Origin: Pseudomonas entomophila
GTDB taxonomy: Bacteria; Pseudomonadota; Gammaproteobacteria; Pseudomonadales; Pseudomonadaceae
Length of the DNA stretch: 64,000 nucleotides
NCBI RefSeq assembly: GCF_029193575.1
Contig: NZ_JARGCS010000056.1
Span: forward strand, 248,001 to 312,000
Direction: 5' to 3'
The notes below the pieces were generated by a model. The model made no database searches, had not been told where the DNA came from, and saw only the letters and a program-made list of their open reading frames with translations. Both the position numbers and the translations under genes were made by a program. Positions 19,801-27,909 of this stretch are shown in pieces. Positions within the stretch are counted from its first letter, which is position 1, and each line of letters begins with the position of its first letter.

Positions 19801-22124
19801 TCGCAGACTTCGTCGACCTGCCACAGGTCGGCCTGGTGCGCGCTGTGGCCGAGGGTGGTCAGCTCGTCGAGCAGCGCGTCCAGTTCATGGCGCTCGCGCG
19901 GGTGCTCCTGCCAACGCGACAGCAGCGACTCGGCATCGAGCAGGATGTCCATGCCCTGGGCCAGGAAGCTGGCGATCAACTGCGGGTCGCGGCGGGTGCG
20001 GCGGCTGTGTTGCGGGGCGTCGCGCAGCACGGCCAGGCGGGCGTCCACTGCGTCGCCGACCTGCTCGATGAGCGAGGTGGCGCCGGGGATCGGCGCCAGC
20101 GGCGTGCTGTCGAGCTGCGCCAGGCCCAGGTGGAACAGCGAGCGTGCAGCCTCCAGCCATTCGAGGTCGGCCACCTGCAAGGGCAATTGGTGCGCCTTGC
20201 ACTCCCGCGCCAGCCGGTCGAGGGCGGTGGCCAGCTCGGCCACCGGCATCACCCCGGCCATCGCGGCGCTGCCCTTGAGCGTGTGCAGGGCGCGTTGCAA
20301 GCTGTCGCTGACCGCGGTGTCCTGGCCAGCAGCGTCTTGCAGGAAGGCCTCGAGACTGGCCAGATGGCCTTGGGCCTCGTTGCGGAAGATCTCCAGCAAC
20401 TGCGGGTCGAGGCCGTCGGTTTCGGCGACCGCAGGCGCATCGTTCAGCGCCAGGGCATGCAGGTGGCTGGCCAACTGCTCGACCTGGGCCAGGCGCGGCA
20501 TCTGCCCGACGGCGAAATCGGCGAGCAGGTCGGGCAGGTGCACGAACACCTGCTGCAAGGCCACCTGCGCCTCGCCCGACAGGCTGATGCGCCCTTCCAG
20601 CACGCGGTTGAGCACGTGCTCGGCGCCCCAGGCCAGCTCGGCCACGCCCTGGGCGTGGACCATGCGCCCGCTGCCCTTGAGCGTGTGCAGCGCCCGGCGC
20701 AGTTCCACCAGCGCCTCGCGCAACTGGTTGTCGGCGCGCCAGCGCAGCCAGTGGCGCTCGATCTCCGGCAACAGCTCACCGGCTTCCTCGAGGAACACCT
20801 CGCGCAGTTCGTCGTCGATGCCGTCGTCCAGCGTGTTGTCCTCGGCCGGCCCCTGGCTGCACGGCACGCCGAGGGCGGCGAGGCTGGCGCAGGCCATGTC
20901 CAGGAACCGCTGGGCGTCGGCCAACGGGTCGGCCACGCGCCATTGCAGGTAGCACTCGGCAGCGCTCAGGGCGTCGGCCAGGTGGGTCAGGTCGTCCGTC
21001 GGCGGTTCGTCGTCCAGGTGCGCCAGCCAGCCCTGCACATAACCGGCGCTGGCGCCGAACACTTCGGCAGCGGCCGGCAGCATCAACATCGCCAGGGCGC
21101 CCCGCACCTGCTGCAACAGGCCCGGCAGCGGCTGTAGGCGCTGGCGCGGCCAGCCGGACTCCAGGCAATCGCCGATCAGGTCCTTGGCCTGCTGCAACAC
21201 CGACAACGACTCGTTCAGCACCAACTGGCGGATGTCCGCCAACTCGCCGCCGGGCAGGCTGCCTTGAAGGATTTCCTCCAGCGGCCCGACCATGCCATTG
21301 AGGGTCGCCTCGACGTACAACAGGGCCCCGGCGACGTCCATCAGCACCGCGTCGTCCACCTCGCGCTCGCCCTGGGCCAGGGCCTGGAGGGCCAGCACCT
21401 GGTCGATGATCACCCGGCGCGGCTGCTGGAAGCCCAGCACCGCCAGGGTGTCGGCGACATGCCGCAGCGGCGCCACCAGGGCGTCCAGTTGCTCGCCCTG
21501 GTCGCGGTCACCTCGCACGAACTGGTCGAGGCGCTCCTTGATCCGCACCAGGTCATCGCACAGGGCCATCACCACCGAGCGCAGGGCATCGCGGCCCTGC
21601 CCGGCCTGCAGTTGGTCGCGCCAGTTGCCCAGCGACAGGTCGAGGTTGGCCAAGTCCGCCGCACCCGCCAGGCGCTGCGCCGCCTCGCCCATCAAGCTGC
21701 CCTGGGCCAACGGTTCGGCGCCGCGACAGCCACGCAGCTGGTTGAGCAGCGGCAGCACCACCAGTGGCAGGTCGTGGCGCGCGCCGCGCAGGCGCTCGAG
21801 GTACGGCGGCAATTGCTCCAGGCCACGGAACAACGCGCCCAGGCAGTCGCCGCGGGGGCTGACCTGACCGTCGGCCATGGCCCGCCCGAGCAGTTCCAGC
21901 TCCTCGGCCAGGCGCGCCGCGCCGCGCAGTTCTAGCATGCGCAGGCAGCCGTGCACCTGGTGCAGGTTGTCGATGAAGTATTCCAGCAGGCTCGGGTCGT
22001 CGGTCTCCCCGGTGAAGCGCTCCAGGGCCTGGCGCGCCTGGCCCAGGCAGTCGAGGATGGCCGCCTTGGTCCAGGCCAGGGCGACCGTGTCGTGACGCTC
22101 AGGGCTCACTGCGGTGACGGCCAT
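16836..22124 (-). CDS. chpA: ChpA/PilL hybrid histidine kinase with several Hpt domains and a receiver
   Basis: A 1762-residue CheA-type hybrid kinase, the hub of the Chp system for type IV pili. Hpt motifs HTLKGSG (His480), HTLKGSA (His614) and HTLKGGAR (His1045) are intact. A further Hpt-like domain near 904 reads QTLKGGAQ, with Gln in place of the phospho-His, and another near 760 is degenerate. The kinase has the N box MLRNAVDHGLE (about 1345) and DDGAGVP; a CheW-like domain spans about 1460-1600. A C-terminal receiver contains VVDDSVTVRK and LLLDIEMPRMDGF with its phospho-Asp near 1690. P. aeruginosa ChpA is much longer (about 2500), so this version has fewer Hpt modules. GAGGAG precedes ATG 22124, ten bases from pilJ. 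Confidence 0.93.
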   Translation of the reverse strand: MAVTAVSPERHDTVALAWTKAAILDCLGQARQALERFTGETDDPSLLEYFIDNLHQVHGCLRMLELRGAARLAEELELLGRAMADGQVSPRGDCLGALFRGLEQLPPYLERLRGARHDLPLVVLPLLNQLRGCRGAEPLAQGSLMGEAAQRLAGAADLANLDLSLGNWRDQLQAGQGRDALRSVVMALCDDLVRIKERLDQFVRGDRDQGEQLDALVAPLRHVADTLAVLGFQQPRRVIIDQVLALQALAQGEREVDDAVLMDVAGALLYVEATLNGMVGPLEEILQGSLPGGELADIRQLVLNESLSVLQQAKDLIGDCLESGWPRQRLQPLPGLLQQVRGALAMLMLPAAAEVFGASAGYVQGWLAHLDDEPPTDDLTHLADALSAAECYLQWRVADPLADAQRFLDMACASLAALGVPCSQGPAEDNTLDDGIDDELREVFLEEAGELLPEIERHWLRWRADNQLREALVELRRALHTLKGSGRMVHAQGVAELAWGAEHVLNRVLEGRISLSGEAQVALQQVFVHLPDLLADFAVGQMPRLAQVEQLASHLHALALNDAPAVAETDGLDPQLLEIFRNEAQGHLASLEAFLQDAAGQDTAVSDSLQRALHTLKGSAAMAGVMPVAELATALDRLARECKAHQLPLQVADLEWLEAARSLFHLGLAQLDSTPLAPIPGATSLIEQVGDAVDARLAVLRDAPQHSRRTRRDPQLIASFLAQGMDILLDAESLLSRWQEHPRERHELDALLDELTTLGHSAHQADLWQVDEVCEALLDLYGAVEEGSLVAEARFFTLAQQAHEALIDMLDEIAAGQEVTPRPECLAALRGLLDGALAPSALGHVGDDGVTPLAAPTDMPEAAVVQLFLEEAGDILDSADQALALWRHDPDNASALSALQHDVQTLKGGAQMAAIGAIEVLAQELGLFYEALVDRRLGASAALLDLLQRSHAALGAMLDSLRQGQVPRSAVALLGELRDLRHAPPAPQRPEPVGEDAEAPADKELLEVFLEESSDIVESAGAALARWQADPRSSVEVENLLRDLHTLKGGARMVEIAAIGDLAHELEFLYELLAAGRLPPTPALFSLLQNCHDRLAHMLDAVRLGQPLHAATALIDYIRNFSSAALTDSAAAQVTNEAAPAEAPAAAPERAPGDMVKVDAELLDDLGNLASEHAIIRGRIEQQVNDAQFALNEMETTLERMRDQLLRLDTETQGRLASRWQAEGDAYDDFDPLEMDRHSLLQQLSRALFESASDLLDLKETLSQRAQEAHSLLQQQARVNSQLQEGLTATLMVPFERLVPRLQRVVRQVASELGKQVELVVGNAEGELDRSVLERMVAPLEHMLRNAVDHGLESREVRLAAGKPEQGTIHLNLLHEGADIVIEMSDDGAGVPLEAVRDKAIKRGLLAPQAQLSDHEILQFILRPGFSTAEKITQISGRGLGMDVVHEEVKQLGGAMSIESSPGKGARFLIRLPFTVSVNRALIVHLGEEQYAIPLNTIEGIVRVPPAELDACYQLDPPRYRYGGHEYDLRYLGELLQDVARPSLLGQSVPLPVLLVHAQEQSFAIQADSLSPSREIVVKSLGPQFAAVPGLSGATLLGDGRVVLILDLLGQLRGQQRRLARLPIDAGTPRTLFGPAPRRALLVMVVDDSVTVRKVTSRLLERHGMSVLTAKDGVDAMALLQEHRPDVLLLDIEMPRMDGFEVATRVRRDERLHDLPIIMITSRTGQKHRDRAMAIGVNDYLGKPYQESVLLQSIAHWSQPHA

Positions 22125-22134
22125 CAGGCGCTCC

Positions 22135-24195
22135 TCAACGCCGCGCCGCGGCAGGCGGCAGGGTGAAGCCGGAGACCGAGCGGCGCATCTCGCTGGCCAT
22201 CCTGGCCAGGTGGCGGATGCTGTCGGCAGTGGCGCCGGAGCCGGCGGAGGTCTGCGCGGTGATCTGCTGGATCACCGCCATGGTGTGGGAAATCTGCCCA
22301 GCCGACGACGTTTGCAACTGGGCGGCGTCGGAGATGCTGTGGATCAGCTCGGCGAGGTTCTGCGAAACGCCCTCGATCTCCGCCAGGGCTACCCCGGCAT
22401 CCTGCGCCAGGCGCGCGCCGCGCACCACCTCGGCGGTGGTCTGCTCCATGGAGATCACCGCCTCGTTGGTGTCGGCCTGGATGGTGCGCACCAGCGCCTC
22501 GATTTGTCGGGTGGCCGACGACGAACGCTCGGCCAGGCGCTGCACCTCGTCGGCGACCACGGCAAAGCCGCGCCCGGCCTCGCCCGCCAGCGAGGCCTGG
22601 ATCGCCGCGTTGAGGGCGAGGATGTTGGTCTGGTCGGCAATGTCGTCGATCAGGCTGACGATGTCGCCGATCTCCTGGGAGGACTCGCCAAGACGTTTGA
22701 TCCGTTTGGCGGTGTCCTGGATCTGCTCGCGGATGTTGTCCATGCCATGGATGGTGTTGTGCACCACCTCGTTGCCCTTGTTGGCGATGGCCACCGAGCG
22801 CTCGGCGACCTTGGCCGACTCGTAGGCGTGGGCCGACACCCGGTCGATCGACTCGACCATGTCGCCCACCGCCAGCGACGCTTCGCTGATCTGGTCGGCC
22901 TGGTGCTCGGAGGCCTTGGCCAGCTGGCGCGCAGTGTTCTGCGTGTCCTGCACGGCGGCGGCGACCTGCTCGGCGCTGTGGATGATGGTCGCCACCAGGT
23001 CGCGCAGTTGGTCGACGGAATAGTTGATCGAGTCGGCGATGGCGCCGGTGAAGTCCTCGGTGACCGACACGGTGACGGTCAGGTCGCCGTCGGCCAGCTC
23101 TTCGATTTCATCGAGCAGGCGCATGATCGCCTGCTGGTTGCGCTCGTTCTTCTCGGCGGTCTCGCGCAGTTGGCGGTGGGTGGCGCGCACCATCACCAGG
23201 CCGATGAGGATGATCGAGGCCAGCGCCAGCAGGCCCAGGGCATAGCCGCCGACAGTGTCGAGGGTGCGCCCGCCGGCCAGGTTCTCGAAACCGTTGGCCA
23301 GGTGCGAAGCCTCGTCGAGCAGAGTCTGCGACAGGCTGAAGATGTTGCCGGCGGCCTCGCGCACACGCAGCAGCTCCGGCGAGGTTTCGAGGATCTCGTC
23401 CACGGAGCCGGAAACGAACTGGAACAGTTCGGCGATTTCCGCCAGCCGCGCGCGGGCATCGGGGTCTTCGACGCGGGTCACCTGGATCGCCGGGTTGCCG
23501 CCGAGCATGCCTTCGAGCACCTGGCCGAAGCGGCTGGCATCGCGGCCGAAGGCGTCGGCGGCCTGCACCGAGCTCTCGTCGCCGGCGAGCACGGTGTTGA
23601 CCGAACCGAGGATGCGCTCGGCCAGCAGCAACTGGCGCTGGGCAACCGCCACCTGGTTGGCCGGGGCGCCGCTCTGCAACAGGATCTCCACCACCTTTTC
23701 GTACTCGACCTGCAACTGCGGCACGGTCTCGGCGAGGGTCGCCGCCACCTGATGCAGCGACAGCACAGTCTGCTCGCTGGCGAGGATCGTGTCGGTGTTC
23801 TTGCGCAGGTTCTCCCAGTCCTGGCGCACCGCGTCCATCTCGTCGCGGACCATGGCGGGCGCCGGTGGCAGGCCGGTGGCCTTGTCACCTTCACGCAGGT
23901 ACTTCCAACGCCGCTCGAAGTCGTTGCGCGCATCCGACAGCAGCTTGAATGCCAGGGCCTTGCCGGCGGCGGCCTCGGTGGCGTTCTTGGCGATGCGCTG
24001 GGACAGCACGCGCAGCTCGCCGGCGTGGCCGATGTACTGCTTGTCGTAGTTGGCCTGGGTGTTGAGGTAGGCGAAATTGGCGAACAGCAGGATGATCGAC
24101 AGGATCAGCACCACGAACAGCACGGTGATCTGCGCGGTACTGCGCGGGCGCTGGGCCACGGCGGCGGGGGCGATGGGTGCGGCGGGGTTGTTCAC
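22135..24195 (-). CDS. pilJ: Type IV pilus methyl-accepting chemotaxis protein PilJ
   Basis: A 686-residue inner-membrane receptor. TM1 is near residues 24-46 (ITVLFVVLILSIILLFANFA) and is followed by the PilJ-type periplasmic region starting KQYIGHAGELRVLSQRIAKN, a second such helical repeat, and TM2 near 310-330. The cytoplasmic signalling domain contains the hairpin tip DQTNILALNAAIQASLAGEA, a PilJ-type variant of the usual EAARAGE, and then GFAVVADEVQRLAERS. It senses surface or pilus-derived signals and controls ChpA. GTG 24195 has GAGGA, which overlaps the pilI stop, so the genes are tightly coupled. No methyltransferase gene follows. Confidence 0.94.
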   Translation of the reverse strand: MNNPAAPIAPAAVAQRPRSTAQITVLFVVLILSIILLFANFAYLNTQANYDKQYIGHAGELRVLSQRIAKNATEAAAGKALAFKLLSDARNDFERRWKYLREGDKATGLPPAPAMVRDEMDAVRQDWENLRKNTDTILASEQTVLSLHQVAATLAETVPQLQVEYEKVVEILLQSGAPANQVAVAQRQLLLAERILGSVNTVLAGDESSVQAADAFGRDASRFGQVLEGMLGGNPAIQVTRVEDPDARARLAEIAELFQFVSGSVDEILETSPELLRVREAAGNIFSLSQTLLDEASHLANGFENLAGGRTLDTVGGYALGLLALASIILIGLVMVRATHRQLRETAEKNERNQQAIMRLLDEIEELADGDLTVTVSVTEDFTGAIADSINYSVDQLRDLVATIIHSAEQVAAAVQDTQNTARQLAKASEHQADQISEASLAVGDMVESIDRVSAHAYESAKVAERSVAIANKGNEVVHNTIHGMDNIREQIQDTAKRIKRLGESSQEIGDIVSLIDDIADQTNILALNAAIQASLAGEAGRGFAVVADEVQRLAERSSSATRQIEALVRTIQADTNEAVISMEQTTAEVVRGARLAQDAGVALAEIEGVSQNLAELIHSISDAAQLQTSSAGQISHTMAVIQQITAQTSAGSGATADSIRHLARMASEMRRSVSGFTLPPAAARR

Positions 24196-24207
24196 GGGCG
24201 GGATCCT

Positions 24208-24762
24208 CTACAACGCCACATCGAGAAAGCCGGGCGCCTGGGCCAGGGCGAACGGGCTGAAGATCGCCCAGTTGCGTTCACGGGGGAAATGCCCCTGGAC
24301 AAAAGGCGCCGCGGCGCGGATCAACGGCTGCGGCGGTGACAGCTCGAGGCTGCTCAAGGTGAAGTGTTGCAGGCCCAGCACTTCGTCCACCAGTAGCCCG
24401 GCGAACAGGTCCTCGTGGTCCAGCACCAGCACCCGGCGCTGCTTGCCCGGCGCGGCCGGGCCGAGGCCGAAGAAGGTCGACAGGTCCATCACCGGCAGCA
24501 GCCGCCCACGCACGTTGGCCACCCCGCGCACCCAGTGCTGCACGCCCGGCACGCGGCTGCTGCGCGGTTCGCGCAGCACCTCGGCGACTTCGCCCATGGG
24601 GGCCACGAACCATTGCCCGGCGATGCGAAAACCAATGCCGCTCCACTGTTGCAGGCGCGTGTCCTGGGGCGGCTGGTCGGCCACCAGCAGGCGGCAACGA
24701 CGGTCGATGTCCAGCAACAGCTCGAAGGCGGTCAGCGACGCGCCCTGGGGCCGGGTGGTCAA
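24208..24762 (-). CDS. pilI: CheW-like coupling protein PilI
   Basis: A 184-residue CheW-domain protein that couples PilJ to ChpA. It shows GIGFRIAGQWFVAPMGEVAEVL (in pieces), WVRGVANVRGRLLPVMDLSTFFG and a C-terminal LVDEVLGLQHF, the CheW fold hallmarks. The start is TTG at 24762, which overlaps the pilH stop codon (TTGA); no ATG or GTG precedes it in frame, and the ribosome site is weak, so translational coupling is likely. It lies between pilH and pilJ exactly as in the P. aeruginosa order. Confidence 0.9.
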   Translation of the reverse strand: MTTRPQGASLTAFELLLDIDRRCRLLVADQPPQDTRLQQWSGIGFRIAGQWFVAPMGEVAEVLREPRSSRVPGVQHWVRGVANVRGRLLPVMDLSTFFGLGPAAPGKQRRVLVLDHEDLFAGLLVDEVLGLQHFTLSSLELSPPQPLIRAAAPFVQGHFPRERNWAIFSPFALAQAPGFLDVAL

Positions 24763-25124
24763 GCGCCCAGCACTTCGTCGAGCTTGCGGATCAGCGCCTG
24801 CTCTTCCACCGGCTTGGTGAGGAAGTCCCGCGCGCCCTGGCGCTGGGCCCAGATGCGGTCGGTCTCCTGGTCCTTGGTGGTGACCACGATCACCGGGATG
24901 GCGCTGGTCTCAGGGTCCTTGCTCAACTGGCGAGTGGCCTGGAAGCCGTTCATGCCAGGCATGACGATGTCCATCAGCACCGCGTCGGGCTTCTCCTGGC
25001 GGGCCAGGGCCACGCCATCGGCGCCGTTGTCGGCCTTGAGCACCTGGTGGCCGTGCTTTTCCAGCCACTCGGTCAATCTGTACATCTCGGTCGGCGAATC
25101 GTCGACAATCAGAACTCGGGCCAT
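24759..25124 (-). CDS. pilH: Type IV pilus response regulator PilH
   Basis: A 121-residue stand-alone receiver: RVLIVDDSPTEMYRL (acidic pocket), AVLMDIVMPGMNGFQATRQL with the phospho-Asp near 52, VTTKDQETD (Thr switch) and FLTKPVEE (conserved Lys). It is a CheY-like output of ChpA; in P. aeruginosa PilH acts as a phosphate sink and affects pilus retraction. ATG 25124 is chosen since MARVLIVDD is the standard beginning; the frame continues to 25226 only by chance. It starts 46 bases after pilG. Confidence 0.93.
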   Translation of the reverse strand: MARVLIVDDSPTEMYRLTEWLEKHGHQVLKADNGADGVALARQEKPDAVLMDIVMPGMNGFQATRQLSKDPETSAIPVIVVTTKDQETDRIWAQRQGARDFLTKPVEEQALIRKLDEVLGA

Positions 25125-25170
25125 GCTGTTTCCCCAAATTAAGGAAAGGACGCCGCCAGGGCGGGCGGTG

Positions 25171-25572
25171 TCAGGGTGCGTGTTGTTCCTGCGCGGCGAA
25201 CCCCGGTACGTGCACCCGGATCGCATCGAGCAGTTCTTCCTTGCTGAACGGTTTGGTGAGGAACTGGTCGGAGCCGACCACCCGCCCGCGGGCCTTGTCG
25301 AACAGGCCGTCGCGCGAGGACAGCAGGATCACCGGGGTGTCCTTGAAGGCGCTGTTCTGCTTGATCACGGCGCAGGTCTGGTAGCCGTCCAGGCGCGGCA
25401 TCAGCACATCGACGAAGATGATCCGCGGCTTGTGGTCGACGATCTTGGCCAGGGCGTCGAAGCCGTCGCTGGCGGTGATCACCTCGCAGCCCACCTCGCC
25501 GAGCAACATCTGGGCGGTGCGGCGGATCGTGCGGGAGTCGTCGATCACCATCACCTTCAGGGGTTGTTCCAT
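25171..25572 (-). CDS. pilG: Type IV pilus response regulator PilG
   Basis: A 133-residue CheY-like receiver: KVMVIDDSRTIRRTAQMLL, IIFVDVLMPRLDGYQTC with the phospho-Asp near 58, LLSSRDGLFDKARGRVVGSD and QFLTKPFSKEELL. It is the first gene of the six-gene operon. In P. aeruginosa phospho-PilG promotes pilus extension and raises cAMP through FimV/FimL and CyaB. GGAAGG lies upstream of ATG 25572. The promoter should lie in the gap shared with gshB, which also holds a heptad-repeat hairpin. Confidence 0.93.
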   Translation of the reverse strand: MEQPLKVMVIDDSRTIRRTAQMLLGEVGCEVITASDGFDALAKIVDHKPRIIFVDVLMPRLDGYQTCAVIKQNSAFKDTPVILLSSRDGLFDKARGRVVGSDQFLTKPFSKEELLDAIRVHVPGFAAQEQHAP

Positions 25573-25595
25573 AGATGCCTTCCAGTGGGGGGGCG

Positions 25596-25687
25596 AGCCT
25601 CAAGCGTCGAGCTTCGAACTTCAAGAAAAAGCGAGTCGGCGGGGACATGCCTTGGCTTGCCGCTTGCAGCTCATAGCTTGCAGCTGC
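25596..25687. repeat. CTTGNAG heptad repeat with inverted arms between pilG and gshB
   Basis: The left arm (25596-25625) reads on the minus strand as CTTGAAG, TTCGAAG, CTCGACG, CTTGAGG. The right arm (25655-25687) reads on the plus strand as CTTGCCG, CTTGCAG, CTCATAG, CTTGCAG. Both keep a seven-base register. The arms can pair partly, and CTTTTTTA follows the right arm. It sits in a divergent promoter region. Confidence 0.75.
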
Positions 25688-25814
25688 TTTTTTAGCACAG
25701 TCCGGGAAGGCATTCCATCCGCCCCACCCCTTGACCACGCGCGTTCGCGGCGCCACCCTGAGCCACTTTTCTTTCGTGCCATCGCGCCCTTGCGGCGCCA
25801 AGAGGAATTACCCC

Positions 25815-26768
25815 ATGAGCGTTCGCCTCGGGATTGTCATGGACCCCATCGCGTCCATTTCCTACAAGAAGGACAGCTCGCTGGCCATGCTGCTGGCGGC
25901 CCAGGAGCGCGGCTGGAGCCTGTTCTACATGGAGCAGCGCGACCTCTACCTGGGCGTCGGCCAGGCCCGCGCGCGGATGCGCCCGCTGAAGGTGTTCGCC
26001 GACCCGGCGCGCTGGTTCGAGCTGGGCGACGAGCAAGACACCCCGCTGGCCGAGCTGGACGTGGTTCTGATGCGCAAGGACCCGCCCTTCGACATGGAGT
26101 TCGTCTACAGCACCTACCTGCTGGAGCAGGCCGAGCGTGAAGGCGTGCTGGTGGTCAACAAGCCGCAGAGCCTGCGCGACTGCAACGAGAAGCTGTTCGC
26201 CACGCAGTTCCCGCAGTGCATGGCGCCGACCCTGGTCAGCCGCCGCGCCGATATCCTGCGCGAATTCGCCGCCACCCATGGCGACGTGATCCTCAAGCCG
26301 CTGGACGGCATGGGCGGCGCCTCGGTGTTCCGCCACCGCCAGGGCGACCCGAACCTCTCGGTGATCCTCGAGACCCTGACCCAGCATGGCAACCAGCAGA
26401 TCATGGCGCAGGCCTTCCTGCCGGAAATCAAGGACGGCGACAAGCGCATCCTGATGATCGACGGCGAGCCGGTGCCGTACTGCCTGGCGCGTATTCCGGC
26501 CAGCGGCGAGACCCGTGGCAACCTGGCCGCGGGTGGGCGTGGCGAGGCGCGCCCGCTGACCGAACGCGACCGCTGGATCGCCGCCCAGGTCGGCCCGAGC
26601 CTGCGCGAGAAGGGCCTGCTGTTCGTTGGCCTGGACGTGATCGGCGACTACCTCACCGAAATCAACGTCACCAGCCCGACCTGCATCCGCGAGATCGACG
26701 CCGCCTACAACACCGGCATCGGCGGGCAATTGATGGATGCCATTGATCGCAAGCTCAAGGCGCGCTGA
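25815..26768 (+). CDS. gshB: Glutathione synthetase
   Basis: A 317-residue ATP-grasp enzyme that joins gamma-glutamylcysteine and glycine to make glutathione. It begins RLGIVMDPIASISYKKDSS, the family N-terminus; contains RKDPPFDMEFVYSTYLLE, VILKPLDGMGGASVFR (ATP-binding Lys and Gly loop) and FVGLDVIGDYLTEINVTSPT (metal-binding Glu/Asn). Length equals E. coli GshB (316). AGAGGAA precedes ATG 25815. It diverges from pilG and is followed by tonB on the same strand after 148 bases that hold a heptad-repeat hairpin. Confidence 0.98.
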   Translation: MSVRLGIVMDPIASISYKKDSSLAMLLAAQERGWSLFYMEQRDLYLGVGQARARMRPLKVFADPARWFELGDEQDTPLAELDVVLMRKDPPFDMEFVYSTYLLEQAEREGVLVVNKPQSLRDCNEKLFATQFPQCMAPTLVSRRADILREFAATHGDVILKPLDGMGGASVFRHRQGDPNLSVILETLTQHGNQQIMAQAFLPEIKDGDKRILMIDGEPVPYCLARIPASGETRGNLAAGGRGEARPLTERDRWIAAQVGPSLREKGLLFVGLDVIGDYLTEINVTSPTCIREIDAAYNTGIGGQLMDAIDRKLKAR

Positions 26769-26812
26769 CCACGGACGCGGAGCAAAACCGTGGAGTGGGG
26801 TATGATGACCCG

Positions 26813-26901
26813 CTGCAAGCCGCAAGCTGCAAGCCGCGAGAAAAAGCAGGCAGGTGCCGAACCGCTGCCACTCCAAGCTTGCTGCTTGTAGCTCGAAGCT
26901 G
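26813..26901. repeat. CTTGNAG heptad repeat with inverted arms between gshB and tonB
   Basis: The left arm (26813-26840) is CAAGCCG, CAAGCTG, CAAGCCG on the plus strand; the right arm (26875-26901) is CTTGCTG, CTTGTAG, CTCGAAG, CTG. They are inverted relative to each other and keep the seven-base period, so a long imperfect hairpin can form. It could end gshB or stabilise its message. Confidence 0.75.
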
Positions 26902-26916
26902 ACCTCTGGATACCCG

Positions 26917-27816
26917 ATGACGCTGCCCGCCGACATCCCCGCCGACTTGCTGCCACCGCGCGTTCGCCCGGTGGACCGGCTCGGCTTTACCCTGTTCCTG
27001 GCCGCCCTGGTGCACCTGGCGCTGATCCTCGGCGTGGGCTTCACCCTCACCAAACCGGCCGAAATCCGCCAGACCCTGGACATCACCCTGGCCACCTTCA
27101 AGAGCGAGAAACCGCCCGAGAAGGCCGACTTCCAGGCCCAGGCCGACCAGCAGGGCAGCGGCACCCTGGACAAGAAGGCAGTGCCTGCCACCACCGAGGT
27201 GGCGCCGTTCCAGGACAGCAAGATCAACAAGGTCACCCCGCCGCCCGCCGCCCGCCCGGAAACCCCACCGGCGCCGGCCAAGTCGGTGGTCACCACCCAG
27301 GCGCCGAAGCCGCAGAAAGTCGCGCCCCAGCCCAAGGAAACCAAGGCCCAGCCCAAGCCCCCGGCGGCGGTGCCGGATTTCGACAGTTCGCAATTGTCGA
27401 GCCAGATCGCCAGCCTGGAGGCCGAGCTGTCCAACGAGCAGCAGCTGTACGCCAAGCGCCCGCGCATCCACCGCCTGAACGCCGCCTCGACCATGCGCGA
27501 CAAGGGCGCCTGGTACAAGGAGGAGTGGCGCAAGAAGGTCGAGCGGGTCGGCAACCTCAACTACCCCGAGGAGGCACGGCGCCAGCAGATCTACGGCAAC
27601 CTGCGGATGCTGGTGTCGATCAACCGCGACGGCTCGCTGTATGAAGTGCTGGTGCTGGAGTCGTCCGGCCAGCCGGTGCTCGACCAGGCGGCCCAGCGCA
27701 TCGTGCGCCTGGCGGCGCCGTTCGCGCCGTTCACTGGCGACCTGGCGGAGTTCGACCGGCTGGAGATCATCCGCACCTGGCGCTTCGCCCGTGGGGACCG
27801 GTTGTCGAGCAATTGA
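26917..27816 (+). CDS. tonB: TonB-family energy-transducing protein
   Basis: A 299-residue protein with one N-terminal membrane helix (residues about 22-42, GFTLFLAALVHLALILGVGF), a Pro/Lys/Ala-rich periplasmic linker (about 55-175, with PKPQKVAPQPKETKAQPKPP) and a C-terminal TonB domain (NLNYPEEARRQQIYGNLRML, then IIRTWRF). It transmits proton-motive force through ExbBD to outer-membrane receptors. No exbBD genes are adjacent, as is common for this copy, so the partner complex is elsewhere. The segment between helix and domain also has a short helical part (SSQIASLEAELSNEQQLY). ATG 26917 begins just ahead of the helix. An energy-coupling role is inferred from domains. Confidence 0.88.
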   Translation: MTLPADIPADLLPPRVRPVDRLGFTLFLAALVHLALILGVGFTLTKPAEIRQTLDITLATFKSEKPPEKADFQAQADQQGSGTLDKKAVPATTEVAPFQDSKINKVTPPPAARPETPPAPAKSVVTTQAPKPQKVAPQPKETKAQPKPPAAVPDFDSSQLSSQIASLEAELSNEQQLYAKRPRIHRLNAASTMRDKGAWYKEEWRKKVERVGNLNYPEEARRQQIYGNLRMLVSINRDGSLYEVLVLESSGQPVLDQAAQRIVRLAAPFAPFTGDLAEFDRLEIIRTWRFARGDRLSSN

Positions 27817-27834
27817 TCGGCGCGGGCTGTGCCG

Positions 27835-27860
27835 GCCCCATCGCGGGGCCGCTACGGGCA
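27835..27860. repeat. Short REP-like hairpin after tonB
   Basis: GGCCCCATCGCGGGGCC forms a small self-complementary hairpin that contains the REP core ATCGCGGGGC. It is a partial copy between tonB and yqgE. Confidence 0.55.
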
Positions 27861-27909
27861 CAGCACAGCCAGCTTGTCAGCCTCGCCACCTGACGCCACA
27901 CTATCACCC

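Noticed and set aside
16587..21137. Several long plus-strand frames opposite chpA
   Set aside because: They lie fully inside chpA on the opposite strand, show the typical low-complexity shadow composition and have no start signals.
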